Below, one piece after another: positions 34,213-61,592 of a DNA stretch of 64,000 nucleotides. Within the stretch, counting starts at the first letter, position 1, and every line of letters starts with the position of its first letter. The notes beneath the pieces were generated by a model. The model saw nothing but the letters and a program-made list of their open reading frames with translations. It was not told the origin of the DNA and made no database searches. Made by a program: the position numbers and the translations under genes. Source of the DNA: Chiridota heheva (lineage: Eukaryota; Echinodermata; Holothuroidea; Apodida; Chiridotidae); contig JAIGNY010003280.1 in assembly GCA_020152595.1 (NCBI GenBank), forward strand, positions 1 to 64,000, written 5' to 3'.

Positions 34213-35935
34213 TACTCCACCTTCTCGTTATCCCTGAAGCTCTACACTGGGTGTTAGGGTATTTTCACGTTGTGCTGAAAACGGCAAGTTGGGATAGCGT
34301 GTGACGTCATGTTGTCATACCAATCTGCGTTTTTAACATAACAGAGCAAATGATACCGTTTTTATGCTCATCACATGAAAATTTGATTCAAATTGTGTCT
34401 GTAGTATTTTTCAAATTGTGAAAATTAAAGTTTACAGTAAAGAATTATGAAGTATTTTCATTTTCATCGGCGCTCAGATAATTTACGTTCTACTGGTACA
34501 TCTTGGGAAATTTTACATTTTTATTATATAGGGTACGAACTTCGGGCTACTTCCGAAGAAGTTGATCCAGTCGTGACTTTTCCCTTTACAAACTCGATGA
34601 AGGTTCGTCATTCTTCCACAAGTTGTACTTATATTTGGAGCGTCGTCTGCTACGATCGAACATCGCTTGCCTACTTAGATATGTCGCCGAGGGTAAACGC
34701 ATGACTGGTCACAAGACTGTCACATTCCCCGTCGTAAAAATCTTAAGTGCAAAACAAACAGGACGACACCACGCGGCTTGTAAACACACGTGGGTCTGTG
34801 GTCAATTGCGAGACGACTACGGAAGGTGAATTAGTGTAGAACGGAACTAATCATTCTTAATATTGAAAGCTATGATGAAAGAGTCAAGTTCGGGCTCCTT
34901 TTTGTACCAGAATGTTATAGATTTGGGATATTTTGTGATGTTTTTCAAAAAGTACCATAGTTATATCACTCGGATGAGGATGACATTCTAATAATTTCAT
35001 TAACGTTGCCAGTGTCCCCCTCTCCTAACTCACTATAATAATTGTCCTTCCCTCCCCCTCCCCATTCAGTGTTGGCTATTGTTACTATTTTTTCTAGAAA
35101 TGACGTTAAGGAAGGAATAAATTCAACATTTGAAGGGGGGATAGAAGTTACAATTCTTAGAAAAATATCAAAGAAACATAACACTATAACATATGAAGTT
35201 CTCAAAAAGCTGAAGTGTTCCAGCAGTTTTGTCCAAGATTGTAGGCCTAGGCCTACTCCCAATAAAAATATATCCCATAACATTTTCTTCAATTTAAGAT
35301 GATCTGCAAGGATTTAAACTTCAGTCACAAATGCTAAATTAAGTCTGTTCACCTAAGAATAGTTAACGTTAGGACCTCAGATAGTCCTTGAGTACTTGGT
35401 TAACCTACTTCCCTTCAACAACTTGGAAGTTTCAAGCCTTGTATGACACTATGACAAGGCTTGATTTCTAATGAAATCACTCCACCTATTCAGTGCTGTC
35501 ATGCAAAATAAATTATACCCTATCCATTTAATAGTGTACCTCAGACTTCATAACAATCACTGTAACAAACGCTATTTAGAAGTAGCTATCAGTTACAGTT
35601 GTATATCTGTCTATGGATACAACTAACTGACTAACGTAGTGTTACTGTTAAGTACTTAACGTGCGTGGGACCCGCGTAACAAACATTCAGACAAAGTCAA
35701 AGCTTTGAGGTTTTCCTGTAAGAAATTTTAAGAAACTTTAGTCAGGTGATGTGTCACATGAGAATCATAGTGGCGTTATCGTCATGTGACGAGCTATTTG
35801 CGACTTCAGTATGACATCATTATGTGTAAGTTGCCATAACAAGAAATGACGCCATAGAGCCAGAACAAGAAATGACGTCCAAAAAAAGACACCCGGTTGA
35901 AGATTCTGTCGATTGCACGGGTAAGTCAGTACGAC

Positions 35936-36023
35936 CACAGGTGTCTAACGTTATGGCAACCTATATGCTCCCTTTATATATGTAGTAAGCATATAGGTTG
36001 CCATAACGTTAGGAACACCTGTG
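35936..36023. mobile_element. 88-bp palindromic MITE with 8-bp target duplication
   Basis: Arms CACAGGTGT..TAACGTTATGG and its inverse ..CCATAACGTTAGGAACACCTGTG are nearly perfect inverted repeats of about 35 bases around a short centre. AGTACGAC is duplicated at 35928-35935 and 36024-36031. An 8-bp duplication and these ends fit a hAT-type MITE. It is nested in the 34139-36093 transposon and is therefore younger. Confidence 0.85.
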
Positions 36024-36093
36024 AGTACGACGACGTACACTGTCGGGTAACTTCCCCGTCGTACTTCTCCGCGTCGTGAAATCCAAAGCTCCC

Positions 36094-36122
36094 TACTATC
36101 ATAACCGAATACGCAGGCGTTT
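36094..36122 (+). mobile_element. SINE, 3' part after the inserted transposon
   Basis: TACTATCATAACCGAATACG matches the intact SINE at 11685-11704 and is the continuation of 34021-34138. Only the first part is present; the remaining SINE tail is missing. Confidence 0.8.
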
Positions 36123-36178
36123 CTGCTTAAAGGGCCAGGCCTCAAGTGGAAGTATAATAGTATAGCGCCTTCTAATAA

Positions 36179-36272
36179 CCACAGGCGTTCCTAGCGTTAT
36201 GACAACGTACTAGGTAAGTATATAGGCTAGGTTGCCATAACAGTAAAATACCATACTAGGAACGCCTAACCA
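36179..36272. mobile_element. Diverged foldback MITE of the same family
   Basis: CACAGGCGTTCCTAGCGTTA at the left and CTAGGAACGCCTAACC at the right are related to the arms of the 35936 MITE. The centre is different, and no clear target duplication is seen. Confidence 0.5.
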
Positions 36273-36299
36273 GCTGTCAAACTGGAGAAAAAGTTCAGT

Positions 36300-38100
36300 C
36301 TAGTATAGTGTCAGACATCAGGGTTACTGTTCCTCGAAAAATAGACCTACAGAATTTAGACGTTCTGGAGTCTTAGATTTTATTGTTTTTTATATTTCTA
36401 TTTGACACTGTTGTTTGATGGTAAATAGGGCCTAATCCTCATCGTTATTTTTTGAAAACTTAACATCATATTTATAGCCTAAGGCTACATGTTTTGTTAT
36501 AAGTAGTTCCGCGAAAAATGTAAATATCTTACCCAATTTGGCACAACTTCACTTTCTGGCTGCCGGCAGCGAGGTCACGTGCTATTGACATTATTATCAT
36601 CATACATGAATATGCAATGTTCTTTAATGAAGATTAATATGTCTACAATCCGCGCTGCCCAGCCGTGGAAAGCTGGTCCAACATGATGAATATGCATCGT
36701 TTTATTTTGGTTTCGATGCGATATCATCGGGAACCTAGGCCTATGCGGTCACAGGTGTTCCTAGCGTTATGGCAACCTATATGCATACTAGTAGTAGTAT
36801 ATATATATATCAAGAAAGGTTGGACTCTTTCTAATGCGACTTTCAAACAGTATAAAAATTCCTTTTTTTGACCACTCGCGAATCTTAATTACACTTATTT
36901 ACTCTACTCATATTTGCTGGAGACTCCCCATTTTCCGATTAGATGTACAAACGATGAATTTTCTACCCCTTTACCATCAAGACAGTCTATCCGCCCAACA
37001 ATTTGCTGCAAACCAAAGAAACGTTGCGATAACGTCATAATGCTTACTTATATATTTACCCCGTTCCAGGCCTCTTACTTTCCCACTGATCTGTTTTTCC
37101 CACTGATCTGTTTTTCCCACTGATCTGTTTTTCCCACTGATCTGTTTTTCCCACTGATCTGTTTTTCCCACTGATCTGTTTTTCCCACTGATCTGTTTTT
37201 CCCACTGATCTGTTTTTCCCACTGATCTGTTTTTCCCACTGATCTGTTTTTCCCACTGATCTGTTTTCCCCACTGATCTGTTTTTCCCACTGATCTGTTT
37301 TTCCCACTGATCTGTTTTTCCCACTGATCTGTTTTTCCCACTGATCTGTTTTTCCCACTGATCTGTTTTTCCCACTGATCTGTTTTCCCCACTGATCTGT
37401 TTTTCCCACTGATCTGTTTTTCCCACTGATCTGTTTTCCCACTGATCTGTTTTCCCACTGATCTGTTTTCCCACTGATCTGTTTTTCCCACTGATCTGTT
37501 TTCCCACTGATCTGTTTTTCCCACTGATCTGTTTTCCCCACTGATCTGTTTTTCCCACTGATCTGTTTTTCCCACTGATCTGTTTTTCCCACTGATCTGT
37601 TTTTCCCACTGATCTGTTTTTCCCACTGATCTGTTTTTCCCACTGATCTGTTTTTCCCACTGATCTGTTTTCCCACTAATCTGTTTTCCCACTGATCTGT
37701 TTTCCCACTGATCTGTTTTTCCCACTGATCTGTTTTCCCCACTGATCTGTTTTTCCCACTGATCTGTTTTTCCCACTAATCTGTTTTGTCTTGTAATGTG
37801 GTTGCATTTCCTTAGTTAATGACTTGGAATAACCTTTTGTCCCTGACACATCCTATATAAACCATCTAACCTGGTACTTGACATATTTTTGGTATTGGTG
37901 TGCAACACGCATGACCACAAAGAGTAATTAGGAATAGAATGTTTCTGCCTGTCTCGGCCTGGTCTGGGTTGGACATGTAGGCTACTATTAATTTGTCCCA
38001 TTAATCATGTTATTCACTGTATTATTATACTGTGCTTTGATGATAACTAAATGTATACAACTAGCTGTAAATAGAGCAGAATTGGATTGAGATTCAGAGA
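36300..38100 (+). repeat. Dispersed repeat, copy of 980-2875, invaded by a satellite
   Basis: Matches the left-end repeat in order and orientation. The region corresponding to about 2660-2690 is occupied here by the 17-bp satellite at 37078-37790. A left MITE arm lies at about 36750-36782. No gene is present. Confidence 0.6.
37078..37790. repeat. 17-bp satellite, about 42 copies
   Basis: The unit is CCCACTGATCTGTTTTT with occasional 16-base copies that lack one T. Copies are almost invariant. Because 17 is not a multiple of three and the unit has no stop on the minus strand, all three minus-strand frames stay open for over 225 codons. These are not genes. Confidence 0.97.
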
Positions 38101-38385
38101 GAGAGAAAGTGTCAGATCAGTCAATCATAAAGCTTGTTATGTATGAGAATTCATTGCAGTAATCATAATAATTGTTACAGCTTGAATGAGGGCGCTATTC
38201 TTATCTGATTCGCTTTCTTATGACTCAACCATGATTTAGTGAAAATACACTTGCTTCAAGCTCCTGGAATTAACCGTCTTTTGTCTGTTTATAATATAAA
38301 TGCCCCAACCAGGACATAACAATTTGGCGACGAGTGTGGGATTCGAACTAACACAATGTTTTTGATAATTATTGGAAACTCACAA
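38101..38385. other. No feature recognised
   Basis: Intergenic sequence without coding potential. Confidence 0.4.
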
Positions 38386-38386
38386 G

Positions 38387-38545
38387 CAGAGGTTGCGTTA
38401 TAATTTTTTGCCTGGCGTATTTGCTTACGACATGCCCTTGAAGTTTGGTGTATTTTGTCAATTTGCCATTGTATGTACAGGGCATTGCGCAATGTACAGG
38501 GCATTGCGCGCTAGCGAAGCATGAAAGTAATTATTAAACTGCTGA
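38387..38545 (-). mobile_element. Partial copy of the hAT-like element at 57.4-58.3 kb
   Basis: CAGAGGTTGCGTTATAATTT (terminal repeat) and the following 130 bases, including GCCTGGCGTATTTGCTTACG and GCTAGCGAAGCATG, are the reverse complement of 58190-58345. The other end is missing. Confidence 0.75.
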
Positions 38546-40035
38546 TATTTCATAAAAAGTGGATCTTACAGCTGTCAGACCTATAAAATGTTTTAATGAG
38601 CTAGTAACTCCTACGGACTTAGCTTTGAGAGAAATCGCATTGAACATTATTATTTATAGACGCGAAACTGGATCATTTATAATCTTCAAATACTAAGGAC
38701 TTGCCTAAATACCAACTGTCACCCAAAGAGAGAGAGACCAGACAGATACTGTAGCTCACCATCTACACCATCACAGTATTAAGTTACGATATTTAAGTCT
38801 GCTAACTTTAACAGTATTGTTTTTGTATATTATCTGGAAGAAAGCAGGCATGTAGCCACAAACATTGAGGAGGGGGAGGAGAGGGGGACCTCTATGGAAA
38901 ATAATTTGGACACCCAAGTGAACTATATACAAAGCGGAAAAACTCAGAAGCATAACCATTACAATAATTATAACAAACGTCTCCCCCACAAATTGACATT
39001 CAGCAAAAGGGGGCTGGAGCTGCGACTCCCACTGCCCCCCCCCCTCCCTCCCTCCTTGGCTTCATGCCTGGAGGGAAGACTTGACGCTAATTTTTTTTAA
39101 TACATTTCATCGTTTGGCATTCTTGTGTTACTTTTCTATTTTATTCCGTAACAATAATGTTTTTGGTCCAAAATTGAGGATTTTGGTGTAAATAGAAGAC
39201 TTTCAGTTCAAAAATAATGATAATTCAGTCTATACAACTAAAAAAATACCAGCATCTCTGTTTTCAATTATTCATTTATTATTTTCACTTAATAATACTT
39301 ATGGCTTTGACAAAATTTGGAGGGGGCTACAGCATTTTTTAGGGGGCTAAGCCCAATAGACACACCACTAACTAGTTAATGGAAATATAGGGGCAGTATT
39401 GCTGAATGATTTCATTAAAATGCAGTAAACCGCTATCTAAATAACAGATTGTAAGCTGGTAAGTACCGACAAATATGACCAAAATACATGTGCTTTCATG
39501 AAATCTTTTGTGATGGTTGGACGATCGTACACCTGCAATAGTTTCCTTCGTAAAACCTAATTACATATAGATAGAATTACATATAATAATTTCGCCAGAC
39601 GCCGCTCTGTTTAGACACCACAAATTTTGCATGTGTGAAAAATCACTCAACTTTGTTTGTTTGTGCTGTCTTGGTTTGTTCTTAACAGCAGAATTGTTGT
39701 TCGCCCGTCAATGTCAATTATGACCACATCAGTAATGGTTGCTTTCTCTGTCATTATTGATGCAGATGTGGCTAGTTAAACCAATTCTTGTTCTAAAGAG
39801 TCTTGGGCATAAATGACAAGGCATTTAAGAATATGGATACATCAGAGAATGGCGGCCCGTTCTTGATTTGCTTAGTTTGTCCCTTTGTCTCAGCATTATG
39901 AATTCTTTTTCCTTCATAGCTGTTTGCTCCAGCATGTATGAATTGTCGCCACTTGCTTCTGCTGGTAGCAGAGCTTTCCCAGGTGTGAGGGTTGATGTTA
40001 AATTCCTTAAAAGCGTCTTTAAAGTATCCTGACGT
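38546..40035. other. No gene recognised
   Basis: AT-rich intergenic sequence. A C-rich run lies at 39028-39058. The segment 39315-39370 (GGAGGGGGCTACAG, AGGGGGCTAAGCCC) resembles a dispersed-repeat fragment. Confidence 0.4.
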
Positions 40036-40039
40036 TCAC

Positions 40040-40746
40040 CATGAAATATTGTTTTAGGCATGTACTCCTACTTAATCAAATTCTAACAAGTACAGATGTG
40101 TTTTAGGCATGTACTCCTACCTAATGAAATTCCAGTAAGTACAGATGTGGTTTAGGCATGTACTACCTACCTAATCAAATTCTAGCAAGTACAGATGTGT
40201 TTTAGGTATGTACTCCTACCTAACAAATTCTAGTAAGTACAGATGTGGTTTAGGCATGTACTCCTACCTAATCAAATTCTAGCAAGTACAGATGTGTTTT
40301 AGACATGTACTCCTACCTAATCAAATTCTGGGAAGTACAGATGTGGCTTAGGCATGTACTCCTACCTAATCAAATTCTAGCAAGTACAGATGTGTTTTAG
40401 GCATGTACTCCTACCTAACAAATTCTAGTAAATACAGATGTGGTTTAGGCATGTACTCATACCTAATCAAATTCTAGCAAGTACAGATGTGTTTTAGGCA
40501 TGTACTCCTACCTAACAAATTCTAGCAAGTACAGATGTGTTTTAGGCATGTACTCCTACCTAACAAATTCTAGTAAGTACAGATGTGGTTTAGGCATGTA
40601 CTCATACCTAATCAAATTCTAGCAGGTACAGATGTGTTTTAGGCATGTACTCCTACCTAATAAAATTCTAGCAAGTACAGATGTGGTTTAGGCATGTACT
40701 CCTACCTAATCAAATTTTAGCAAGTACAGATGTGTTTTAGGCATGT
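40040..40746 (+). repeat. 50-bp minisatellite, about 14 copies
   Basis: The unit contains TTTAGGCATGTACTCCTACC and TAATCAAATTCTAGCAAGTA followed by CAGATGTG. A further unit lies at 41405-41455, separated by the inserted LINE. Confidence 0.95.
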
Positions 40747-41405
40747 TTGTTTGTTGATGGCTTAACGGCACCACAACAAAAGTCAAATTGTGCCTGAGAG
40801 GTCAGATCATTCTAGAGGTAGGAAGTAAAGGAAACAGGGGGAGAATGAGAGAAATTTAAGGACAAAAGGTCAGAAAGCTGTGATTGTGAGGGGAGGTGCA
40901 TGGTTGAAACAAAAACAAAGTAGAGAGGGGGTGGAAGAGGATAATTAAATATGGTCGTAGAGGGAGGAAGAAGATCATTTTATCCAGAGGATTTTTCTGG
41001 AAGAACTCAGCAATTGAGTTGTAGGGAGCGAGGGAAGCTCTGGGAAGGTTGTACAGGGGGCAAGCAAGGAGAACGTGATGGATTGTGAGGGTGCAATGGC
41101 AATTGTTGCAGAGGGTTGGGGGAGCCAATAAGGAGGTGGGAGTGGGTGAGATGAGTGTGACCTATTCTAAGACGGGTAATACGAACGCTGTCAATACGAG
41201 AGAGGTTGTTGATGGTGGCTTTGATCGGAATTGTGGGCTGGATGACTTGGAGTTTGTAATCAATTTGGGACTTCCATGAGGTTTGCCAGCAGTCTCGAAG
41301 AAGGGAAGCGATAAGCAGTTTGATGTCAGAGAGGGTTTTGGGAAAAGGGGCAGGGAGGAGGGTGAGGGCAAGCTTAGCGGCTGCATCAGCCCTGTCATTA
41401 CCCGG
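40747..41405 (-). mobile_element. 5'-truncated I-like LINE inserted in the minisatellite
   Basis: In minus-strand order the sequence encodes an RNase H-like end (PGNDRADAAAKLALTLLP), then RLRIGHTHLTHSHLL and a zinc-knuckle-like segment LCNNCHCTLTIHHVLLACPL. A 3' UTR follows, ending CATCAACAAACAAAC. RNase H and a CCHH-type terminal knuckle are hallmarks of I-group LINEs. GCATGT flanks both sides and may be the target duplication. Frames are broken. 3' tails of the same family lie at 4728-4862 and 53652-53885. Confidence 0.75.
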
Positions 41406-41571
41406 GATGCATGTACTCCTACCTAATCAAATTCTAGCAAGAACAGATGTTCTTGGGCGGCATTTTCCAAAACTGAAATGGGGAAGATCAAGACACTATT
41501 GAACTAGCCAGCCATCTTATTATTAGCAAATTTAGTCACAACTTCTGAACTGCTTTAAACATTTTCTACCC
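41406..41571 (+). repeat. Remaining unit of the 50-bp minisatellite and flank
   Basis: GCATGTACTCCTACCTAATC continues the array interrupted at 40746. The remainder to 41571 shows no feature. Confidence 0.75.
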
Positions 41572-41692
41572 CGAAATACTCTTTATAATTCCCTTATCCT
41601 CACACACCTCAATTATAATCTAATCCTGTGGGAAAACACTAAAACCACTTTACTTAACAACTTATCTAAACTCCAAAAGCAGACCCAGTAGG
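41572..41692 (+). mobile_element. LINE reverse-transcriptase C-terminal fragment
   Basis: One frame reads KYSLYNSLILTHLNYNLILW followed by a short spacer and NNLSKLQKQTQ. This is the conserved post-RT motif of non-LTR elements (Y-N-S-L-I-x-x-H-L-N-Y). Flanks are broken, so it is a short relic. Confidence 0.6.
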
Positions 41693-41734
41693 TGTACCTC
41701 AGTAGACTCGTTCATAGGGGTATGGAGGTGTACC

Positions 41735-41800
41735 GGGCAGGTCACAGGGGAGGGGGAGGGAGGGAGGGGGAGGGAGGGAGGGGGAGGGAGGGGGGGGGGT
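41735..41800 (+). repeat. GGGA-rich tract with G-quadruplex potential
   Basis: Repeats of GGGAGGGAGGGGGAGGGA end in a run of ten G. Many runs of three or more G with one-base spacers could form quadruplexes. Confidence 0.9.
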
Positions 41801-42840
41801 GCATTTTCATTTACTATTGTTCATTTTCAAGGGTTAGACAAGAACACATCACTTATTGATGGTCCTTGATGTTCTTTGAGTTAGTTACTACATCACATGT
41901 TTATAGCTAGAAGTCTGTGTTCTATACTCATGTGTCATACAATAAAAAGTGATAATTCTATAATTACAATCTTTTGCTATGATTTATGTAAATATTGTTG
42001 TGAACTGATTTGAAGATAACAAATAAATCCCCCCACAAAATCAAATCAATAGCTATTTGTGTCCTTTCAAGTTTCATCACTCGCAAACTTTTTTAACAAA
42101 TACAACATTTTTGGCTCTTCACCTGCATTCCATATTTCTTCACGGTTGTTTACTAGATTAAACCAGAACATCAATGATGTTGAAGCTCAACTTTATCACA
42201 TGTTTAAAAGCATATATATAGTAAAGATGATATCAAAGGAAGATGAAATAGGAAGTAGCCATTTTCAGTAATTTAGTTCATATAAAGTTTTTGCATAAAA
42301 AAATATTTGTTTTTTATATCAAGCCGGCCATAGGCTGTTAACTGTTTGTATGGTGAGGCTGTTGAAACGGGCGCAGCAACCTCCTGAAGGGAAATTGGGG
42401 CCGACCGTAAGCCATGAAATCATATAAAGTGGGGCCAGTTTTCATTTCAAAATTGGAGGCCGGTTCTGCACCTGGATCGGTGGAATGATTTTGGCCAGTC
42501 TGCCCCTGTATGTGTCCTGCATACCCATAATTCAAAAGACCCAAGTTACTTTCCATTCAAGCTTGTAAAATTGAGCTAGAGGCGACTGACGTTAAAACCA
42601 ATGCTGTTTGGAGACTCATTCAAACTGAGTCTGTATTTTTTCACTAGAGTGATTTTCTAGCTTGACGTGTAAGCTAAAAATACCAAATTCCGTACAGAAA
42701 CGGAAAAACCTGTGGACTTGTCTGCTAGGTTCTCAGGACATGTACCTCATCCTCCTTCCATCACTTTGTCAGAGAAAAAATGTTTAATCTTTCATACCAA
42801 CAATAATTGTCTTACTATTTAGCTGGCAATTTTCTTATAT
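41801..42840. other. No gene recognised
   Basis: AT-rich sequence. Short frames lack domains. It lies beyond the 3' end of gene B. Confidence 0.4.
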
Positions 42841-42859
42841 TTGTTGGCTAAAAGTAATT

Positions 42860-43470
42860 TACTTTCCTTAATAAAAGGGAATATCCATAGAATTCCAGGG
42901 GACTTTAACATTGGAATACAAGGAAGCATACTTTCTTCCTCAAAAAATAATTAACAATATATCTCACTACCAGGAGGAAGCTTCAGTTCTCCATTTTTTC
43001 AGAAAAAACCTGATTTAAAATTTGAACTCAAAAAGCAAGTGTCACAAACTAGCTTGTATATTCACTATACATTGCAACAATGAAGACAAATCACTCAGGC
43101 AAAGAAAATCAATCAATCAATCACTGATAGTTATAGATTATAGATCACCAAAACCAAAAAGAATTTGCACTAAAATGAGTGAGGGAGATTAACAGGGATA
43201 GTATTCCATGTTGGAAACACAACATGATAACTTGCGCACTATAGTGTGAAAAAAGTGATACCTGCTTTGTGTGAATTCAGCGGTACGAGTGCTGTAGGCA
43301 ATCAAATCACAAACAGCGCACATTTTCAGTACAAAATATGAAAAATGTATAAAATGAAAATGACCATATCTCATGATAACAACCAGAAATAAAAATAAAA
43401 ATAAAATTATACCCTCAATGGATATTTTTATGCTGTTCCACACGGCCAAATTTGAGAAGTTTCTGACCCC
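42860..43470 (-). other. 3' flank of gene B, conserved with gene A
   Basis: The reverse complement of 42870-43055 matches 23640-23840 downstream of gene A (TCCTCCTGGTAGT, CTTCCTTGTATTCCA). It marks the central limit of the inverted duplication. Confidence 0.6.
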
Positions 43471-43473
43471 AAT

Positions 43474-43692
43474 GTGTGTCCTTTCATGCATTTTGAGATT
43501 ATTAGTCTGATTGAAACTCTTTTCACAGTATTGGCAGTGCTATGGCTTTTCACATGTGTGTGTCCTTTCATGTATTTTTTGATGAGAAGCACAATAAGCT
43601 CTTTTCACAGTACTGGCAGTGGTATTGCTTTTCACTTGTCTGTGTGTTTCCTTTCATGTCTTTTTGACAAGTAGCGCAACTAGCACTGAAGC
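43474..43692 (-). pseudogene. Decayed zinc-finger tail of gene B
   Basis: After the stop of gene B, finger-coding pieces continue in shifted frames: EKQYHCQYCEKS near 43630, then a stop in the next linker (AAGCCATAG), then QYCEKSFNQTNNLKMHERTH (43545-43486). The ancestral array was longer, as in gene A. Confidence 0.75.
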
Positions 43693-43694
43693 TC

Positions 43695-60116
<16,422 letters not shown>

Positions 60117-60123
<7 letters not shown>

Positions 60124-60222
60124 TGTGATTAAAATCTGCTCTTTCTCAATTGAGAACTTCTTCAAAATGTTGATACCAGCAAAGTTTTACATCCACCTGC
60201 AAGCACTTAAAGACTGGAACTC
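60117..60222 (-). other. Gene B start exon (5' UTR plus 7 coding bases)
   Basis: Begins after TTTTTCTTCTTGCAG and ends ATGAGCG|GTATGT. It matches the gene A start exon almost base for base, with a two-base length difference (GAGAAAGAGCAG versus GAGAAAACAG). Coding begins at 60123. Similarity extends about 60 bases further upstream and then fades. Confidence 0.75.
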
Positions 60223-60299
60223 CTGCAAGAAGAAAAAGAATATAACTAGGCATCAGAATCAATAGTATGACTTCCCTATCTGTTAATGGCAGTGGGTTG

Positions 60300-60730
60300 G
60301 GCATCCATTTTCATTCATTATCTCCGCCAACAAAGTTGGATGAAAGTTATGTCTTCGCCTCTGTAAATTTGTTTGTTAGTTTTTTTGTCTGTTTGTTTGT
60401 CATAAAGATATCTGAAGAACTGAGTTTGTCTTTTGTCTGTCATCAAGATATCTCAAGAACTGATATTTGGATTAAATTTATTGTGTGGTTTTTTTACTAC
60501 TTAAGGAAGAAGTGATTACAATTTGAGACATATTGAAACAGGGGAAGGGTGTAAATAGAGGGGTGGGGACATTTTAAGGTGAGTTTGTTTGTCATCAAGT
60601 TATCTGAAGAACTGATGATTGGATTTTGATTAAATATGGTGTGTGGTTTTCTTACTGTTTCAGGAAAAAGTGATTAAAATTTGGAAATAATTGGAACTGA
60701 GGAAGGGCAGAAATTAAGGGGTGGGGATGT
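60300..60730 (+). repeat. Dispersed repeat with ATCAAGATATCTCAAGAACTG words
   Basis: Two to three units (near 60395, 60435 and 60590) share TTTGTCATCAAG, ATCTGAAGAACTG and GGATT..ATTAAAT..GTGTGGTTTT. This is related to the 5-7.4 kb cluster. Confidence 0.5.
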
Positions 60731-61420
60731 TTTAGGATGAGATCTGTCAAGACCAAATTGTCAACACTAAGTTGAAACTTTCCAATGGAATGTGCTGAAC
60801 AATGACTTTGGGCTCTGAATGAAGATCCAAACAATCAATTTTCTGGACTTATTGAAAATAACACCAAGTGGGCCTCTACTATCAATGTAATAAGACCAAT
60901 TTGTTTCTGCCATGAATGGAAAACAAAACAATGTTAATCTTAACTGAATGGATCTTAAACAATGAATGCTTAGCCTGAATGAAACTGAATAGGATATTGA
61001 AATTGAAATTTCTGGAACTTTTTTTGTACAATTTGAGCTTTTGCTGGTGACTAAAATTTTCACATCTGCTCTTCAGAAACTATTGAAATGAATTTTTAAA
61101 GATTACTTTAAAATTCTCTGGTGAAAGTCAAATTTGCAATGGTGAAAATAATTTTATCGTTCTGTTGCACCAATAAAATTAGAATATTTCGCATGAATTT
61201 TTCCTACCTTTGGCCTAAACCTATTTTACCGTTATGTATTTCTTTACAGAAATTTGAATTTGGAAAGATACAATGTGGGTTATATTGACAAGAAATCTCC
61301 TGATTGGGAGATCTAGATCGGGAGCATGAACCGAACTGTTTAAGGACCAAACAAAAATTTGATATTGAATTTGAATAATCATAATGTAATTAAATTAATT
61401 TCCAAATTTGACCACCCAAT
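60731..61420. other. No feature recognised
   Basis: AT-rich sequence upstream of gene B; no coding potential. Confidence 0.4.
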
Positions 61421-61423
61421 CTG

Positions 61424-61592
61424 ATTTTACAGGTCTTTGTTTTACAGGTCTTTGTTTTACCGGTCTTGGTTTTACCAGTCTTGGTTTTACCAGTCTTGGT
61501 TTTACCAGTCTTGGTTTTACCAGTCTTCATTTTACCGGTCTTCATTTTACCGGTCTTCATTTTACCGGTCTTCCTTTTACAGGTCTTGGGTC
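61424..61592 (+). repeat. 15-bp minisatellite, about 11 copies
   Basis: Units of TTTTACCAGTCTTGG with variants TTTTACAGGTCTTTG and TTTTACCGGTCTTCA. The period is a multiple of three, so all three frames stay open; this is not evidence of coding. Confidence 0.92.

Larger units (their letters stand above)
34139..36093. mobile_element. 1,955-bp TIR DNA transposon, non-autonomous
   Basis: The ends are 26-base inverted repeats with three transition differences: GGAAGCTTTAGATTTCACGA at the left and, reverse-complemented, GGGAGCTTTGGATTTCACGA at the right. TACTA flanks both sides (34134-34138 and 36094-36098). The intact SINE copies at 10.9 and 11.7 kb supply the empty site GTTACTATC, which confirms a 5-bp target duplication. 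There is no transposase-sized frame inside. It includes a CRE/NRF1-like cluster near its left end and carries a nested MITE near its right end. A partial, rearranged relative is at 150-935. The superfamily is unclear: 5-bp duplications occur in Transib-type and some hAT elements, but the GGRAGC ends fit neither well. Confidence 0.8.

Noticed and set aside
36977..37776. Three overlapping minus-strand frames of about 230 codons
   Set aside because: They arise from the 17-bp satellite, which has no stop in any minus-strand frame. They are not genes.
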